A stretch of 58,197 nucleotides of DNA, taken from positions 1 to 58,197 of the forward strand of contig NZ_JADGEW010000027.1 in NCBI RefSeq assembly GCF_016744155.1, written 5' to 3'. The notes under the pieces were generated by a model. It saw only the letters and a program-made list of their open reading frames with translations, was not told the DNA's origin and ran no database searches. A program made the translations under genes and the position numbers. Within the stretch, counting starts at the first letter, position 1. Each line of letters starts with the position of its first letter. Source of the DNA: Amphritea sp. Its GTDB lineage: Bacteria > Pseudomonadota > Gammaproteobacteria > Pseudomonadales > Balneatricaceae. Positions 17,560 to 27,150 of this stretch are shown here, one piece after another.

Positions 17560-18933
17560 ATGAGTATTCAAGTATTAGTGGTAGAAGATGACGCTGATCT
17601 GCGCGAGGCGCTGGTGGATACTCTCGAGTTGGCCGGTTTTGAATATCTGGAAGCGGAGTCAGCTGAGAAAGCGCTGGAGGTGATTGCTGAATATCCGGTG
17701 GATATGGTGGTCAGTGACGTCAATATGGGCGGTATGGATGGTCATCAGCTGTTAGAAAAGATCCAGCAGACTCATCCTTGCCTGCCAGTGATGTTGATTA
17801 CCGCATATGGGCAGGTTGATAAAGCGGTAGATGCAATCAGAAGTGGCGCTGTGGACTATCTGATGAAGCCTTTCGCGCCGGAAGCGCTTATTGAGGTGAT
17901 TAGGCGCTATACCGGTACCCAGATAAATGAACAGAGTAACCTGCAGCCGATTGCAGAAGAAACCAGTAGTAAGCAGTTACTTCAGGTAGCACGGCGTGTC
18001 GCAGAAACTGATTCGACGGTACTGATAACCGGTGAAAGTGGTACCGGTAAAGAGGTGCTGGCACAGTACATTCATATGCATTCCCCCCGAGCAGATAAGC
18101 CCTTTGTGGCAATCAATTGCGCTGCAATTCCTGAAAATATGCTTGAAGCAACCTTGTTTGGTCATGAGAAAGGGGCTTTTACCGGGGCTTATACGAGTAA
18201 TCCCGGTAAATTCGAGCAGGCCAATGGCGGGACTATTTTGCTGGATGAGATATCAGAGATGGATCAGGGGTTGCAGGCTAAGCTGTTGCGGGTTTTGCAG
18301 GAGCAGCAGGTAGAGCGAGTCGGTGGCCGTAAGATTATCAACCTGGATGTGCGGATACTGGCGACGACAAACCGCAAGCTGGAAGAATATGTGGCGGAAA
18401 ATAAGTTTCGTGAAGATCTTTATTACCGGCTTAACGTGTTTCCATTGCAGTGGCTGCCTTTGCGAGAGCGGATTGCCGATATTGTGCCGCTGGCCCAGCG
18501 ACTGTTAGCCAAATACTCGCGTAAGATGAACCGCACTGCGGTGTCGATGAGTGATGAAGCCCAGCGTGTGCTTCAGGCATACCCCTGGCCGGGTAACGTG
18601 CGGGAATTGGATAACATTATTCAGCGATCTCTGATTTTACAACAGGGGGCCTTGATCGGCCCCGGTGATCTTCATATTCAACCCGGTAGTATGCATACAG
18701 CTGAAATGGCGGGGCGGATTAATTCTGTCGGTGTGAGTCAGGCGGATAATAGTCAGCTGGGCAATGATATGAAGCAGCATGAGTTTCAGTTGATTGTTGA
18801 TACCTTGCGGGAAACCGGAGGAAGTAGGAAAGATGCGGCTGATAAATTAGGTATTAGCCCACGAACTTTACGTTACAAACTGGCAAAGATGCGTGAAGCA
18901 GGGATCGACCTGGACGCTGAGCTAAAGGGTTAA
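17560..18933 (+). CDS. fleR: FleR, sigma54-dependent response regulator
   Basis: FleR activates the rod, hook and related class III promoters once phosphorylated by FleS. The 457-residue protein has a receiver domain (VVEDDADLREAL; phospho-Asp in MVVSDVNMGGMDG at about residue 54), an AAA+ domain (GESGTGKE, GAFTGA, RLNVFPLQW) and a Fis-type helix-turn-helix (GSRKDAADKLGISPRTLRYK). A gap of 134 bases with a tandem repeat separates it from fleS. It is followed not by fliE, as is usual, but by a palindrome and then acs. Confidence 0.95.
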   Translation: MSIQVLVVEDDADLREALVDTLELAGFEYLEAESAEKALEVIAEYPVDMVVSDVNMGGMDGHQLLEKIQQTHPCLPVMLITAYGQVDKAVDAIRSGAVDYLMKPFAPEALIEVIRRYTGTQINEQSNLQPIAEETSSKQLLQVARRVAETDSTVLITGESGTGKEVLAQYIHMHSPRADKPFVAINCAAIPENMLEATLFGHEKGAFTGAYTSNPGKFEQANGGTILLDEISEMDQGLQAKLLRVLQEQQVERVGGRKIINLDVRILATTNRKLEEYVAENKFREDLYYRLNVFPLQWLPLRERIADIVPLAQRLLAKYSRKMNRTAVSMSDEAQRVLQAYPWPGNVRELDNIIQRSLILQQGALIGPGDLHIQPGSMHTAEMAGRINSVGVSQADNSQLGNDMKQHEFQLIVDTLRETGGSRKDAADKLGISPRTLRYKLAKMREAGIDLDAELKG

Positions 18934-18950
18934 AATCTCTGTTTTAGGTG

Positions 18951-18978
18951 ATTTTATGCAACTATAGTTGCATAAAAT
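18951..18978. repeat. Perfect 28-bp palindrome downstream of fleR
   Basis: The half-site ATTTTATGCAACTA is followed immediately by its exact reverse complement. The inner TGCAACTATAGTTGCA has the look of an operator for a dimeric repressor. There is no T run after it. It starts 17 bases after the fleR stop. Confidence 0.8.
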
Positions 18979-19009
18979 GAAGGGCTTACGACTAATGGCC
19001 AGCGCCGGA

Positions 19010-19023
19010 TAGACCAATGTCTA
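19010..19023. promoter_or_regulatory. Candidate regulatory motif upstream of acs
   Basis: TAGACCAATGTCTA is a TAGAC-N4-GTCTA inverted repeat 219 bases before acs. Its core AGACCAATGT recurs with one change (AGACCAAAGT at 27053-27062) before the DUF4212/symporter genes. It may be a shared site for the neighbouring LuxR-type regulator; this is inference from two copies. Confidence 0.35.
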
Positions 19024-19242
19024 ATTATGCAGTAATCCCCCCTTTATGTATAAAGTTAAGCTCTGATTTTAGAAATTTCAGGGCGAGTGTTTTGTCCTGG
19101 AAATTATTAACCTGATTTGTCTCACCGCAATAACAAAAGTATCGGCTGAGCAGGGATAGGGAGATGTGATCTGAATTCAATGCAAAATCTGAATCAGGTC
19201 ACCGCTACTGCAAGAATAAATAATAAGCTAAGGGCATTGTAA

Positions 19243-21192
19243 ATGAGCGATTCTAAGGTATATCCAGTTAGTGAAGAGCTGGCTGCGTCTGCACATATCA
19301 ATAATGAAAAATATCAGGCGATGTACGAGCAGTCCATCACTGATCCGGATACGTTCTGGGGCGAAGAGGGTAAGCGGCTTGATTGGTTTAAGCCGTACAC
19401 TAAAGTAAAAAACACCTCTTTTGATCCGCATAATGTTGACATCCGCTGGTTTGAAGATGGCACGCTGAACGCGTCCTATAACTGTCTTGATCGCCACCTT
19501 GAAACCCGTGGCGATCAGGTAGCAATTATTTGGGAAGGTGATGACCCGAGTGATTGCGAAAATATTACCTACCGCGACCTGCATGAGCGTGTTTGTAAAT
19601 TCTCTAACGCGCTGAAATCTCGGGGTGTTGTAAAAGGCGATGTTGTTACTCTTTACATGCCGATGATTCCTGAAGCGGCTGTTGCGATGCTGGCATGTAC
19701 CCGTATTGGTGCAGTGCATTCAATCGTATTTGGTGGTTTCTCCCCAGAAGCGCTGGCGGCTCGTATAGAAGGCGCTAAATCTAAGGTTGTTGTTACCTCT
19801 AACTATTCGCTGCGTGCCGGTAAGTCGGTTCCACTTAAGCTGAACGTTGATAAAGCGCTCGAGCATGAAGCAGCTAAAGCGCTTGTTGATAGCGTTATCG
19901 TAGTTAAGCGTGTTGATCAGGATGTTGCCTGGAACGACGTTGATGTTTGGTACGAAGATTTGGTTGCTGATGCTTCTGCTGATTGTCCAGCAGAAGAGAT
20001 GGAAGCTGAAGCGCCGATGTTTATTCTGTATACCTCGGGTTCTACCGGTGCGCCGAAAGGTTTGAAGCATACTACCGGTGGTTACATGGTGTATGCTGCA
20101 ATGACCCACGAATACGCTTTCGATTATAAAGATGGCGATATCTACTGGTGTACTGCGGATGTGGGTTGGGTAACCGGACACAGTTATATTGTCTACGGTC
20201 CGTTGGCTAACGGCGCAACCTCACTGATGTTTGAAGGTGTGCCAAGCTATCCGGATAACAGCCGTTTCGGTCGCGTTATCGAAAAGCATAAAGTTAATCA
20301 GTTCTACACAGCTCCTACTGCCATTCGTGCGCTGATGCAGCAGGGTGAAGATGTATTGGGTGATTCCGATCTGTCCAGTCTACGCATTCTGGGTTCGGTG
20401 GGTGAGCCTATCAATCCTGAAGCCTGGGATTGGTATTACCGGATTATCGGTCAAAATCGCTGCCCAATCGTTGATACCTGGTGGCAGACTGAGACCGGCG
20501 GAATGATGATTATGCCTCTGCCGGGTGCAACTGCGGCTAAGCCGGGTGCCGCTTCTCGTCCGTTCTTTGGTGTTCAGCCAGCGTTGCTGGATGCGGAAGG
20601 TGTAGAGCTGGAAGGCGCTACCGATGGTAATCTGGTTATTAAAGACTCATGGCCTGGTCAGAGTCGTTCTATCTGGGGCGACCATGAGCGCTTTACTCAA
20701 ACCTACTTTACGACTTATAAGGGTTACTACACTACCGGTGATGGCGCGCGTCGTGATGAAGATGACTACTACTGGATTACCGGTCGTGTCGATGACGTAA
20801 TCAACGTCTCGGGTCACCGTATGGGTACTGCAGAGGTTGAATCTGCATTGGTTGCTCATCCGGCGGTTGCTGAGGCAGCTGTTGTGGGATATCCGCATGA
20901 AATCAAGGGTCAGGGTATCTACGTTTATGTAACGCTTCAGTCTGGCTTTGAGGAGTCTGATGAGCTATTGAAAGAACTGCGTATGCATGTTCGTACCGAA
21001 ATCGGACCGATCGCTTCGCCTGACTTGATTCAATTCTCTCCAGGTATGCCTAAGACACGTTCAGGTAAAATCATGCGCCGTATCCTGCGTAAGATTGCTG
21101 AAAATGACTTCGATGCGTTGGGTGATACCTCTACGTTGGCAGATCCATCTGTAGTGGATGATCTGATTGAGCACCGTATGAACCGTAAGTAA
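19243..21192 (+). CDS. acs: Acetyl-CoA synthetase (AMP-forming)
   Basis: This enzyme converts acetate, ATP and CoA to acetyl-CoA through acetyl-AMP, allowing growth on and scavenging of acetate. The 649-residue length is standard. The AMP-binding P loop ([16 protein letters not shown]), the substrate motif ([13 protein letters not shown]) and the C-terminal catalytic, acetylatable lysine ([11 protein letters not shown]) are present. Codons are strongly biased to GGT, CGT and GCT, unlike flanking flagellar genes, suggesting high expression. An AAGGG ribosome site precedes the ATG and a terminator follows. The nearby CrbR/CrbS-like pair is the known type of regulator for acs. Confidence 0.97.
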   Translation: MSDSKVYPVSEELAASAHINNEKYQAMYEQSITDPDTFWGEEGKRLDWFKPYTKVKNTSFDPHNVDIRWFEDGTLNASYNCLDRHLETRGDQVAIIWEGDDPSDCENITYRDLHERVCKFSNALKSRGVVKGDVVTLYMPMIPEAAVAMLACTRIGAVHSIVFGGFSPEALAARIEGAKSKVVVTSNYSLRAGKSVPLKLNVDKALEHEAAKALVDSVIVVKRVDQDVAWNDVDVWYEDLVADASADCPAEEMEAEAPMFILYTSGSTGAPKGLKHTTGGYMVYAAMTHEYAFDYKDGDIYWCTADVGWVTGHSYIVYGPLANGATSLMFEGVPSYPDNSRFGRVIEKHKVNQFYTAPTAIRALMQQGEDVLGDSDLSSLRILGSVGEPINPEAWDWYYRIIGQNRCPIVDTWWQTETGGMMIMPLPGATAAKPGAASRPFFGVQPALLDAEGVELEGATDGNLVIKDSWPGQSRSIWGDHERFTQTYFTTYKGYYTTGDGARRDEDDYYWITGRVDDVINVSGHRMGTAEVESALVAHPAVAEAAVVGYPHEIKGQGIYVYVTLQSGFEESDELLKELRMHVRTEIGPIASPDLIQFSPGMPKTRSGKIMRRILRKIAENDFDALGDTSTLADPSVVDDLIEHRMNRK

Positions 21193-21231
21193 TTGTGACT
21201 CCGAATTAAACTTTGGATTCCAATTAGTAAG

Positions 21232-21266
21232 CTCCCTCTCGGTTTTTATGACCGGGGGGGAGTTTT
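21232..21266 (+). terminator. Rho-independent terminator of acs
   Basis: CTCCCTCTCGGT pairs with ACCGGGGGGGAG (12 bp including two G-T pairs) around a seven-base loop, followed by four T. It begins 40 bases after the acs stop. Confidence 0.8.
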
Positions 21267-21381
21267 GCTTTAAAAGTGGTGTTAATATATGTGGGTGCAG
21301 CCAGTGGGCTTAGCACTTTAAAAGCGGATATATTTGCACGTTTTCACGGATTGAGAGCGGGTAAGGAGGGAGATTAACTTA

Positions 21382-22047
21382 ATGCAACTAGCGCAGAAGA
21401 TAATCATCGCGGATGACCATCCGCTGTTCCGAGCGGCGCTTAAACAAGCCGTTACTCAGGCTGTTCCAGGTGTTGAAATCGTTGAAGCCGATTCTCTGGA
21501 AGCTGTTCAGGCTGCTGTTACTAGCAATTCTGATGCTGATTTAGTACTGCTTGACCTGCATATGCCAGGTACCAATGGCTTTACTGGGTTGGTTTTTTTA
21601 CGTGGACAAAATCCAGGCATCCCCGTCGTTGTTGTTTCCGGTAGTGAGGAAGCTTCAGTGATGAAGCGGGCGCTGGACTACGGTGCGTCAGGCTTTATTC
21701 CTAAATCTTCTCCTTTGGATGTTATTGCTGAGGCGATAACCGCCGTGTTGGAAGGTGAGGAGTGGTTGCCAGAAGAGGTGGCAGAAGGTGTGATTGACGT
21801 CACTGCGGAAGATCAGAAATTTGCCGCTGATTTGGCTTCTTTGACGCCGCAGCAATTCCGCGTGTTGACGATGTTGACCGAGGGCTTGCTTAATAAGCAG
21901 ATCGCTTATGAGCTGAACGTTTCAGAAGCAACGATTAAGGCGCACGTAACGGCGATTCTTCGTAAGCTGAGTGTTCATAGTCGTACTCAGGCAGTTATTG
22001 CTGCTCAGCGTCTCTGTGTGGACCCTCCAAAGACTGATATGGGCTAG
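21382..22047 (+). CDS. crbR: LuxR-family response regulator, CrbR-like
   Basis: This is a 221-residue two-component regulator: a receiver domain with acidic pocket IIADDHP, phospho-Asp at residue 58 (LVLLDLHMPGTNG) and switch lysine in FIPKSSP, then a LuxR-type helix-turn-helix (LTPQQFRVLTMLTEGLLNKQ and NVSEATIKAHVTAILRKL). In Vibrio and Pseudomonas the CrbS/CrbR pair activates acs; its place between acs and a CrbS-like kinase supports that name, which remains an inference. An AAGGAGGG ribosome site lies upstream. It is monocistronic between two terminators. Confidence 0.85.
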   Translation: MQLAQKIIIADDHPLFRAALKQAVTQAVPGVEIVEADSLEAVQAAVTSNSDADLVLLDLHMPGTNGFTGLVFLRGQNPGIPVVVVSGSEEASVMKRALDYGASGFIPKSSPLDVIAEAITAVLEGEEWLPEEVAEGVIDVTAEDQKFAADLASLTPQQFRVLTMLTEGLLNKQIAYELNVSEATIKAHVTAILRKLSVHSRTQAVIAAQRLCVDPPKTDMG

Positions 22048-22080
22048 CGTTAAAGCACGCTATCTCTCTTCTTGCATGAT

Positions 22081-22109
22081 AAAACGCACCTTTGGGTGCG
22101 TTTTTTTTT
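22081..22109 (+). terminator. Rho-independent terminator of the crbR-like gene
   Basis: AAAACGCACC pairs with GGTGCGTTTT around a four-base loop and is followed by a long T run ending at 22109. The A-rich upstream side may also give weak stopping of minus-strand transcripts from the convergent protease gene. Confidence 0.9.
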
Positions 22110-22164
22110 GCTTTACTGTTATGGGTGGTGTGAGGGTGAAAGGTGGTGATCTTTGCTTTTCTTT

Positions 22165-22935
22165 CTATTCTTCAGGCATTGAAGATCTAACGTTCTTAAT
22201 GCTCACCACCAGGCTTTGATTTTTATCTGTCCGCCCTCGATGAATGCCTGCCAGTTTCCACTGCTCATTGTGTTTGATCAGTACAGGCCCGCCGGAGTCG
22301 CCGCTCAGCGTGCTACAGCTGGTGCGAATGATTGATCTGCTTTCATAGAACTCGGCGATGCTGCAGTTACTTTCTACCGTGAGTACATAGGGGCGATCAG
22401 CACGATAGCCAGCCTGAAATACATTTTGTCCGTTTTTTAGCAGTTTTTCATTGGTTAGTGTCAGAAAGCCTAATCGAGAGCCCAAAGGTTTTTGTAGCTT
22501 TAATAGGGCCCAGTCGTCTTTGATTGATTCAGGTGAGCTAAGCTTTCCAGGATTGAAGCTAGGGGGTATTTTGTAACTGGTGGCATTGCTTACGCCCTGA
22601 AAACTATCTTTTTCTGCGCCAGCCACAAAGGTGATGTATTGCGCCGGAAACCATCTGTCGGTCTCTCTGTTCCACAAGCAGTGGGCCGATGTGAGTACCT
22701 GATCAGGGCTCACTAGTGTTGCGGTACAGTGGCCTCTGCCTGCCAGGTTGATCCTGCCAATCATTTGCCAGGGGTGTTCGTTGCTGTTCACCCATTTACG
22801 CTGCATGGGGTAGTTGGTCGGGGCGATGGTTTGCCACGCAGCTCCGCCTTTGTCGGCATCTGCGGCATGGCTTATCTGGTTAAGTTGTAAGCCTGCGCTG
22901 CAGAGTAATAGTGCGCAGGCTGGTTTCAGTATCAT
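22165..22935 (-). CDS. Secreted trypsin-like serine protease (S1 family)
   Basis: The 256-residue product has an N-terminal signal sequence (hydrophobic residues 5-18, likely cleavage after SHAA) and a chymotrypsin-fold domain. All three catalytic residues are visible: His85 in LTSAHC, Asp141 in DDWALLKL and Ser214 in LSGDSGGP. Cysteines at 70/86 and 191/207 would form two disulfides, the first being the classical one around the catalytic His, so the enzyme acts outside the cytoplasm. Its ATG overlaps the stop of the kinase gene by four bases (ATGA), implying one transcript and coupled translation. The substrate is unknown. I do not know this gene as a standard CrbS partner. Confidence 0.88.
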   Translation of the reverse strand: MILKPACALLLCSAGLQLNQISHAADADKGGAAWQTIAPTNYPMQRKWVNSNEHPWQMIGRINLAGRGHCTATLVSPDQVLTSAHCLWNRETDRWFPAQYITFVAGAEKDSFQGVSNATSYKIPPSFNPGKLSSPESIKDDWALLKLQKPLGSRLGFLTLTNEKLLKNGQNVFQAGYRADRPYVLTVESNCSIAEFYESRSIIRTSCSTLSGDSGGPVLIKHNEQWKLAGIHRGRTDKNQSLVVSIKNVRSSMPEE

Positions 22936-25900
22936 ACTTTTGCTGAGGCGATCAGCTTGCTGATAATCGCTCTAAGTGCTGCCGGTTTGATAGGCTTATG
23001 CAGTAGCTCTGCCTGCGTCCCTGTGATCTCCTCTTTGACTGCGTCAGTTCGGTCTGCGGTAATGACGACTGCAGGTATGGGGTGGTGCCAGAGCTCTCCC
23101 AGTTCCTGCAATGCCATGATGCCAGTGCGGGTTTCGTCGAGATGGTAGTCTGCGAGGATTATATCAGGCATAAACTCCTGTTCTAGGACCTGATCTTTGG
23201 CTTCTACAGCGGAAACTGCTGTGAGTACAGAGCACGACCATCCCTGCAGCAGGGCGCTCATCCCTTCTAGAATCTTAGGTTCATTGTCGATTACCAGTAC
23301 CTTGATTCCTTCCAGTGCTTTACTGCGGGTCCAGCCTCGTTTTTCGGGTTTCGCTTTGACTGCTTTAGCTTTGTTGCCCAAAGGTATGTTGACGCTAAAT
23401 ACAGTGCCTTTGCCGGGCCATGAACGCACATTAAGGGGATGGTTTAGCATTGTCGCTATACGTTCGGTGATGGCCAGTCCCAGTCCTAGTCCATCAACCT
23501 GAGAGTGCTTAGGGTTGTTTATGCGGCGAAATTCCTCAAAGACTTCGTTTAACTTGTCTTCGGGAATGCCGACGCCGGTATCCCAAACTTCGATCTGTAG
23601 TGCTTTGCCTTGGCGTCGACAGCCCAGCAATATCTTACCTTCTTGAGTGTAGCGGATTGCGTTGGAGAGAAAATTCTGCAGAATTCGACGTAACAGTTGC
23701 TGATCAGAGTGGACTACCTGACAGCATTTGACAAAATGAAAGCTCAGATTTTTCTCTTCGGCTAATGCGGTAAATTCAGCACTAAGGTTGTCGAACATGG
23801 TGTCGATTGAAAAGTGGCTGAGGTTGGGTTCAAGTGCTCCAGCGTCCAGTTTGGATATGTCCAGAATGGTTGTGATCAGGCTTTCTGCGGCTTTAAGGGA
23901 GCCGTCGAGGTTGTCTACCAGTTGGCGTGTTTCAATATTGTGTTTTTGCTGTGCCAAGGCGGAGATAAATAATCGCGCAGCATTCAGAGGTTGTAATAGG
24001 TCATGACTTGCGGCGGCCAGGAAGCGGGTTTTGCCAAGGTTGGCTGCATCCGCGTCAGATTTTGCCTGACGCAGTTCATCCTCGATTAGTGAGCGAATGG
24101 TGTTCTCTTTGCGTAGCTCTTTGTTGACTACAGAGAGTGTTTGGGTTCGTTCATGCACCCGTAGTTCCAGATTCTCATTGGTTTCCTGGAGTAGTTGCTC
24201 AGCTTTGCGTCGCTCAGTTATGTCCTGATATAGCGTGAAATAACCTAGTATCTCTCCGGTCTCGGTAAAGTGGGGTATGTAGGTTACCTCGGCATATCTT
24301 ACCTGGCCATCACTTGAAGGGAGTTCAGTTTCAAATCGCTGGCGTTCGCCTTGTAGTACTTTGTTTATGTAAGGTAGACGTGTCTCGAACTCCTTTTTCG
24401 ATAAGGTATCGTTGCTTGATATGCCGGCGATGTTGTGTCGATCTATGCCGAATGCGCGGGCGTAAGCTTTATTGACAAAGCGGAAGTTGCGGTCGGTGTC
24501 GAGGAAGGCGATCAGCACTGGCACGTTATCGGTGTAGTTACGGATGTTCTGCTCACTTTCACGCAGGGCTTCCTGTACCCGCTTGTGCTCGGTGATATCC
24601 ATATAAGTGTTAACAAAGCCGCCATTAGGCATTCTGTTGCCCCGAACTTCCAGTACAGAGCCGTCCATTCTGTGACGTTCGTAGGAGTGGGCTTTGCCTT
24701 CGTGGAGTATGTTAAGGCGGCTTTCTACATGTTCGTTTACATCGCCTTCACCATACTCCCCTTTGGTGGCGTTATAACGGAATATCTCTTCAATCGGGCG
24801 GCCAACACAGACTAGTCCTTCGGGGTACTCGAACATGTCAATGTAGCGTCGATTCCAGGCAACAAGGCGCATCTGTTGGTCAACCACGCTGACGCCCATG
24901 GTGATGTTTTCGATGGTAGATTGCAGTAATGAACGGTTGAAACGCAGCGCCTGTGAAGCTTCATCAACGATAGTAACCACATCGCCGATCTGCATATCTT
25001 TACCCCGCAGGGTAGAGGCGAGCACGATGCGGGCAGAGGAAGCGCCAATAACGCCAGCCAGCAAGCGTTCGGTAAACTGAATCAATTCAGAGCTGGCTTT
25101 GTCTCCAGAGAGTAGGGGATCAAGGCCTGCTTTAAGCGCGAAGCCGGTAAAGGCGTGCTGTGTTCGGCTGATGCCGAGGAAGCGCTCGGTCAGAATCTGT
25201 AAGTCCCCTACGGTGGCGTGGCTGAATACTTTGGACGGTTCTGATAGGTCGTTGTTGTAGACATCGACGAAGGCGCTAGCTTGGATTCGGTCAATTAGTC
25301 TTTGGGGGCTGTATCTGGATACCAGAAGGTAAAGCAGCGCGTTGACCGAGACGCTCCAGAGGGTTCCGTGGGTTAGCGGATCCATGTCGGGGAGGCCAAA
25401 GAGTTGCGTTGGTATAAGTAGATCGGAACCAAATAGGCCATTATCCAGGAAAGATGCGGGCATTAAGCCGGCATTGGCCATAGTTGGGAATACTAGGGTA
25501 TAAAGCCAGATCAGAAAGCCAGCGGAGAGTCCTGCGAGCATGCCGTGACGGGAGCCAGTTTTCCAGTACATGCCGCCGATTAAGCCGGGCAGGAACTGCG
25601 CTGAGGCGACAAAAGCCAACAGGCCAAATGAAGCGAGAGTCCCTTGATCCCCTAATATACGATAGTAGAAGTAGGCCAGGATCATCAGGCAGATGATGGT
25701 GATCCGTCTTACTCGGAGAAGCATCGCTCCCAGATCTTTATTTTTCGATAGCTTTAGCCATGAGACCCTGAGTAATAGAGGCATCACTATATCGTTACAT
25801 ACCATCGTAGAGAGGGTAATTGAGGCAACAATAACCATGCTGGTTGCAGCGGACAGGCCGCCTATAAAGGCAAAGGTGGTCAAGCCTTTAAAGCCTTCCT

Positions 25901-26873
25901 GCAGTGGCAGCATGAGAACAAAGGTATCGGCGTCGACCGTCGTGGCGTCAAAGGATGCCATTCCTGCGGTGGCTATGGGCAGGACAAACAACGATAGCAA
26001 AATTATATAAATGGGAAACAGCCAGCGCGCTGTTTTCAGGTTCTCAAGGTGAGTGTTTTCCACGACAGTGACGTGAAATTGGCGAGGTAAGCAGAGGATG
26101 GCAGCGCAGGCTAATAGGATTTCTGTCAGAAAACTGTTGCCCAGGAAGGTTTCTTCCAGGGGGCTGCTGAAGTTTGCGTTGTTATGCAGTTGGTTGCGGA
26201 TGTTGTCAATCAGGTCTGGCACGCCGTCATATATATGAAAGGTGACCATCAGGCCGACCGCCAGAAAGGCTGTTAGTTTAACAATGGATTCAAAGGCAAC
26301 TGCGAGCATCATGCCTTCGTGATGCTCCGTGGCGTCGATGTGACGGGTGCCGAATAGAATTGTAAAAACAGCCATTATCAGGGCGACAAACAGTGCGGTA
26401 TCGTTGCCTTTGCTGAGTGCTTCAGTTGCTCCGGGCGCGATTGCGTCATAACTGATAGCGACCGCTTTGAGCTGCATGGCGATGTAGGGAATTGTGCCAA
26501 ATACTGCAATGACCGTAACGAGGACGGCTAATGCCTGGCTTTTCCCATAGCGGGAGGAAAGAAAGTCAGCGATGGAAGTAGTGTTTTGTTGCTTACTGAC
26601 AAGAATGATTTTTTCTATGACTCGCCAGCCAAAAATAAAGACGATTGCTGGTCCAAGATAGGTGGCGAGAAATTCCCAGCCGCTGACTGAGGCGCGCCCG
26701 ACGGCACCATAGAAAGTCCAGGATGAACAGTAGATCGCAAGTGACAGCGAATAGATGACTGGATTGCTGGCGTAGGAACGTCCCTTAGCGCTACGGTCGC
26801 CGAAATAGGCGATGGCAAAAAGTAGTCCGACATAAGCCAGAGAGATGAGAATTATTGAACCGCCGGAAAGCAT
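22932..26873 (-). CDS. crbS: CrbS-like hybrid histidine kinase with sodium:solute symporter domain
   Basis: This is a 1313-residue membrane sensor. Residues about 1-490 form a sodium:solute symporter domain with some 13 membrane segments (YSLSLAIYCSSWTFYGAVGR near the start). A linker region (about 520-640) fits the STAC domain seen in such kinases. Two PAS domains follow (about 650-770 and 780-890), a coiled coil, a HisKA domain with the phospho-His in AASHDLLQPLNAARL, an ATPase domain (VWDTGVGIPEDKL, GLGLGLAI) and a C-terminal receiver (ILADYHLDETRTG). The architecture matches CrbS, which with CrbR controls acs. The ribosome site is weak. Ligand and direction of phosphotransfer are inferred. 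Confidence 0.9.
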   Translation of the reverse strand: MLSGGSIILISLAYVGLLFAIAYFGDRSAKGRSYASNPVIYSLSLAIYCSSWTFYGAVGRASVSGWEFLATYLGPAIVFIFGWRVIEKIILVSKQQNTTSIADFLSSRYGKSQALAVLVTVIAVFGTIPYIAMQLKAVAISYDAIAPGATEALSKGNDTALFVALIMAVFTILFGTRHIDATEHHEGMMLAVAFESIVKLTAFLAVGLMVTFHIYDGVPDLIDNIRNQLHNNANFSSPLEETFLGNSFLTEILLACAAILCLPRQFHVTVVENTHLENLKTARWLFPIYIILLSLFVLPIATAGMASFDATTVDADTFVLMLPLQEGFKGLTTFAFIGGLSAATSMVIVASITLSTMVCNDIVMPLLLRVSWLKLSKNKDLGAMLLRVRRITIICLMILAYFYYRILGDQGTLASFGLLAFVASAQFLPGLIGGMYWKTGSRHGMLAGLSAGFLIWLYTLVFPTMANAGLMPASFLDNGLFGSDLLIPTQLFGLPDMDPLTHGTLWSVSVNALLYLLVSRYSPQRLIDRIQASAFVDVYNNDLSEPSKVFSHATVGDLQILTERFLGISRTQHAFTGFALKAGLDPLLSGDKASSELIQFTERLLAGVIGASSARIVLASTLRGKDMQIGDVVTIVDEASQALRFNRSLLQSTIENITMGVSVVDQQMRLVAWNRRYIDMFEYPEGLVCVGRPIEEIFRYNATKGEYGEGDVNEHVESRLNILHEGKAHSYERHRMDGSVLEVRGNRMPNGGFVNTYMDITEHKRVQEALRESEQNIRNYTDNVPVLIAFLDTDRNFRFVNKAYARAFGIDRHNIAGISSNDTLSKKEFETRLPYINKVLQGERQRFETELPSSDGQVRYAEVTYIPHFTETGEILGYFTLYQDITERRKAEQLLQETNENLELRVHERTQTLSVVNKELRKENTIRSLIEDELRQAKSDADAANLGKTRFLAAASHDLLQPLNAARLFISALAQQKHNIETRQLVDNLDGSLKAAESLITTILDISKLDAGALEPNLSHFSIDTMFDNLSAEFTALAEEKNLSFHFVKCCQVVHSDQQLLRRILQNFLSNAIRYTQEGKILLGCRRQGKALQIEVWDTGVGIPEDKLNEVFEEFRRINNPKHSQVDGLGLGLAITERIATMLNHPLNVRSWPGKGTVFSVNIPLGNKAKAVKAKPEKRGWTRSKALEGIKVLVIDNEPKILEGMSALLQGWSCSVLTAVSAVEAKDQVLEQEFMPDIILADYHLDETRTGIMALQELGELWHHPIPAVVITADRTDAVKEEITGTQAELLHKPIKPAALRAIISKLIASAKV

Positions 26874-27052
26874 AGTGAGGTTGCCGTTGTTACTTTGGTG
26901 GAAGGCCTAGTGTACCTGAACTAACTATAAGATCCCTATGCCTCTTATACCTTTGTCTAGCGCGTTGAGTTTGAAAGGTTTTTTGTGAATGGCTGGATGT
27001 CGCGGTGGGCTTGGGTTGCGAGGCTTTTGGCTGTGTTAGAGGATTGTGGGTC

Positions 27053-27062
27053 AGACCAAAGT
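27053..27062. promoter_or_regulatory. Candidate regulatory motif upstream of DUF4212/symporter genes
   Basis: AGACCAAAGT matches the acs upstream motif AGACCAATGT at nine of ten bases. It is 89 bases before the DUF4212 start, in the 277-base gap shared with the divergent crbS-like gene. A common regulator is an inference. Confidence 0.3.
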
Positions 27063-27150
27063 AGGGGATTTGTTTGCCAAACCAGTTTGTTAAATTCTAT
27101 CTGTCCACAACTTTTACTTAACCTAATAACAAAAATTAAGGATGGTGCCA

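Larger units (their letters stand above)
18934..19242. other. fleR-acs intergenic region
   Basis: This 309-base gap lacks a gene. It holds the perfect 28-bp palindrome at 18951-18978, which has no T tract and so is not a standard terminator. Further on is TAGACCAATGTCTA at 19010-19023, shared in part with the symporter upstream region. Close to acs are two ATCTGAAT(T/C) direct repeats at about 19168-19193 and an AAGGG ribosome site. No clear sigma70 promoter could be assigned by eye. Confidence 0.6.

Noticed and set aside
19052-19065. CTTTATGTATAAAG upstream of acs as an operator
   Set aside because: The inverted repeat is short and imperfect at its centre in AT-rich DNA, so chance is a sufficient explanation.
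19164-19180. TGTGATCTGAATTCAA upstream of acs as a CRP site
   Set aside because: Only the left half (TGTGA) fits; the right half lacks TCACA.
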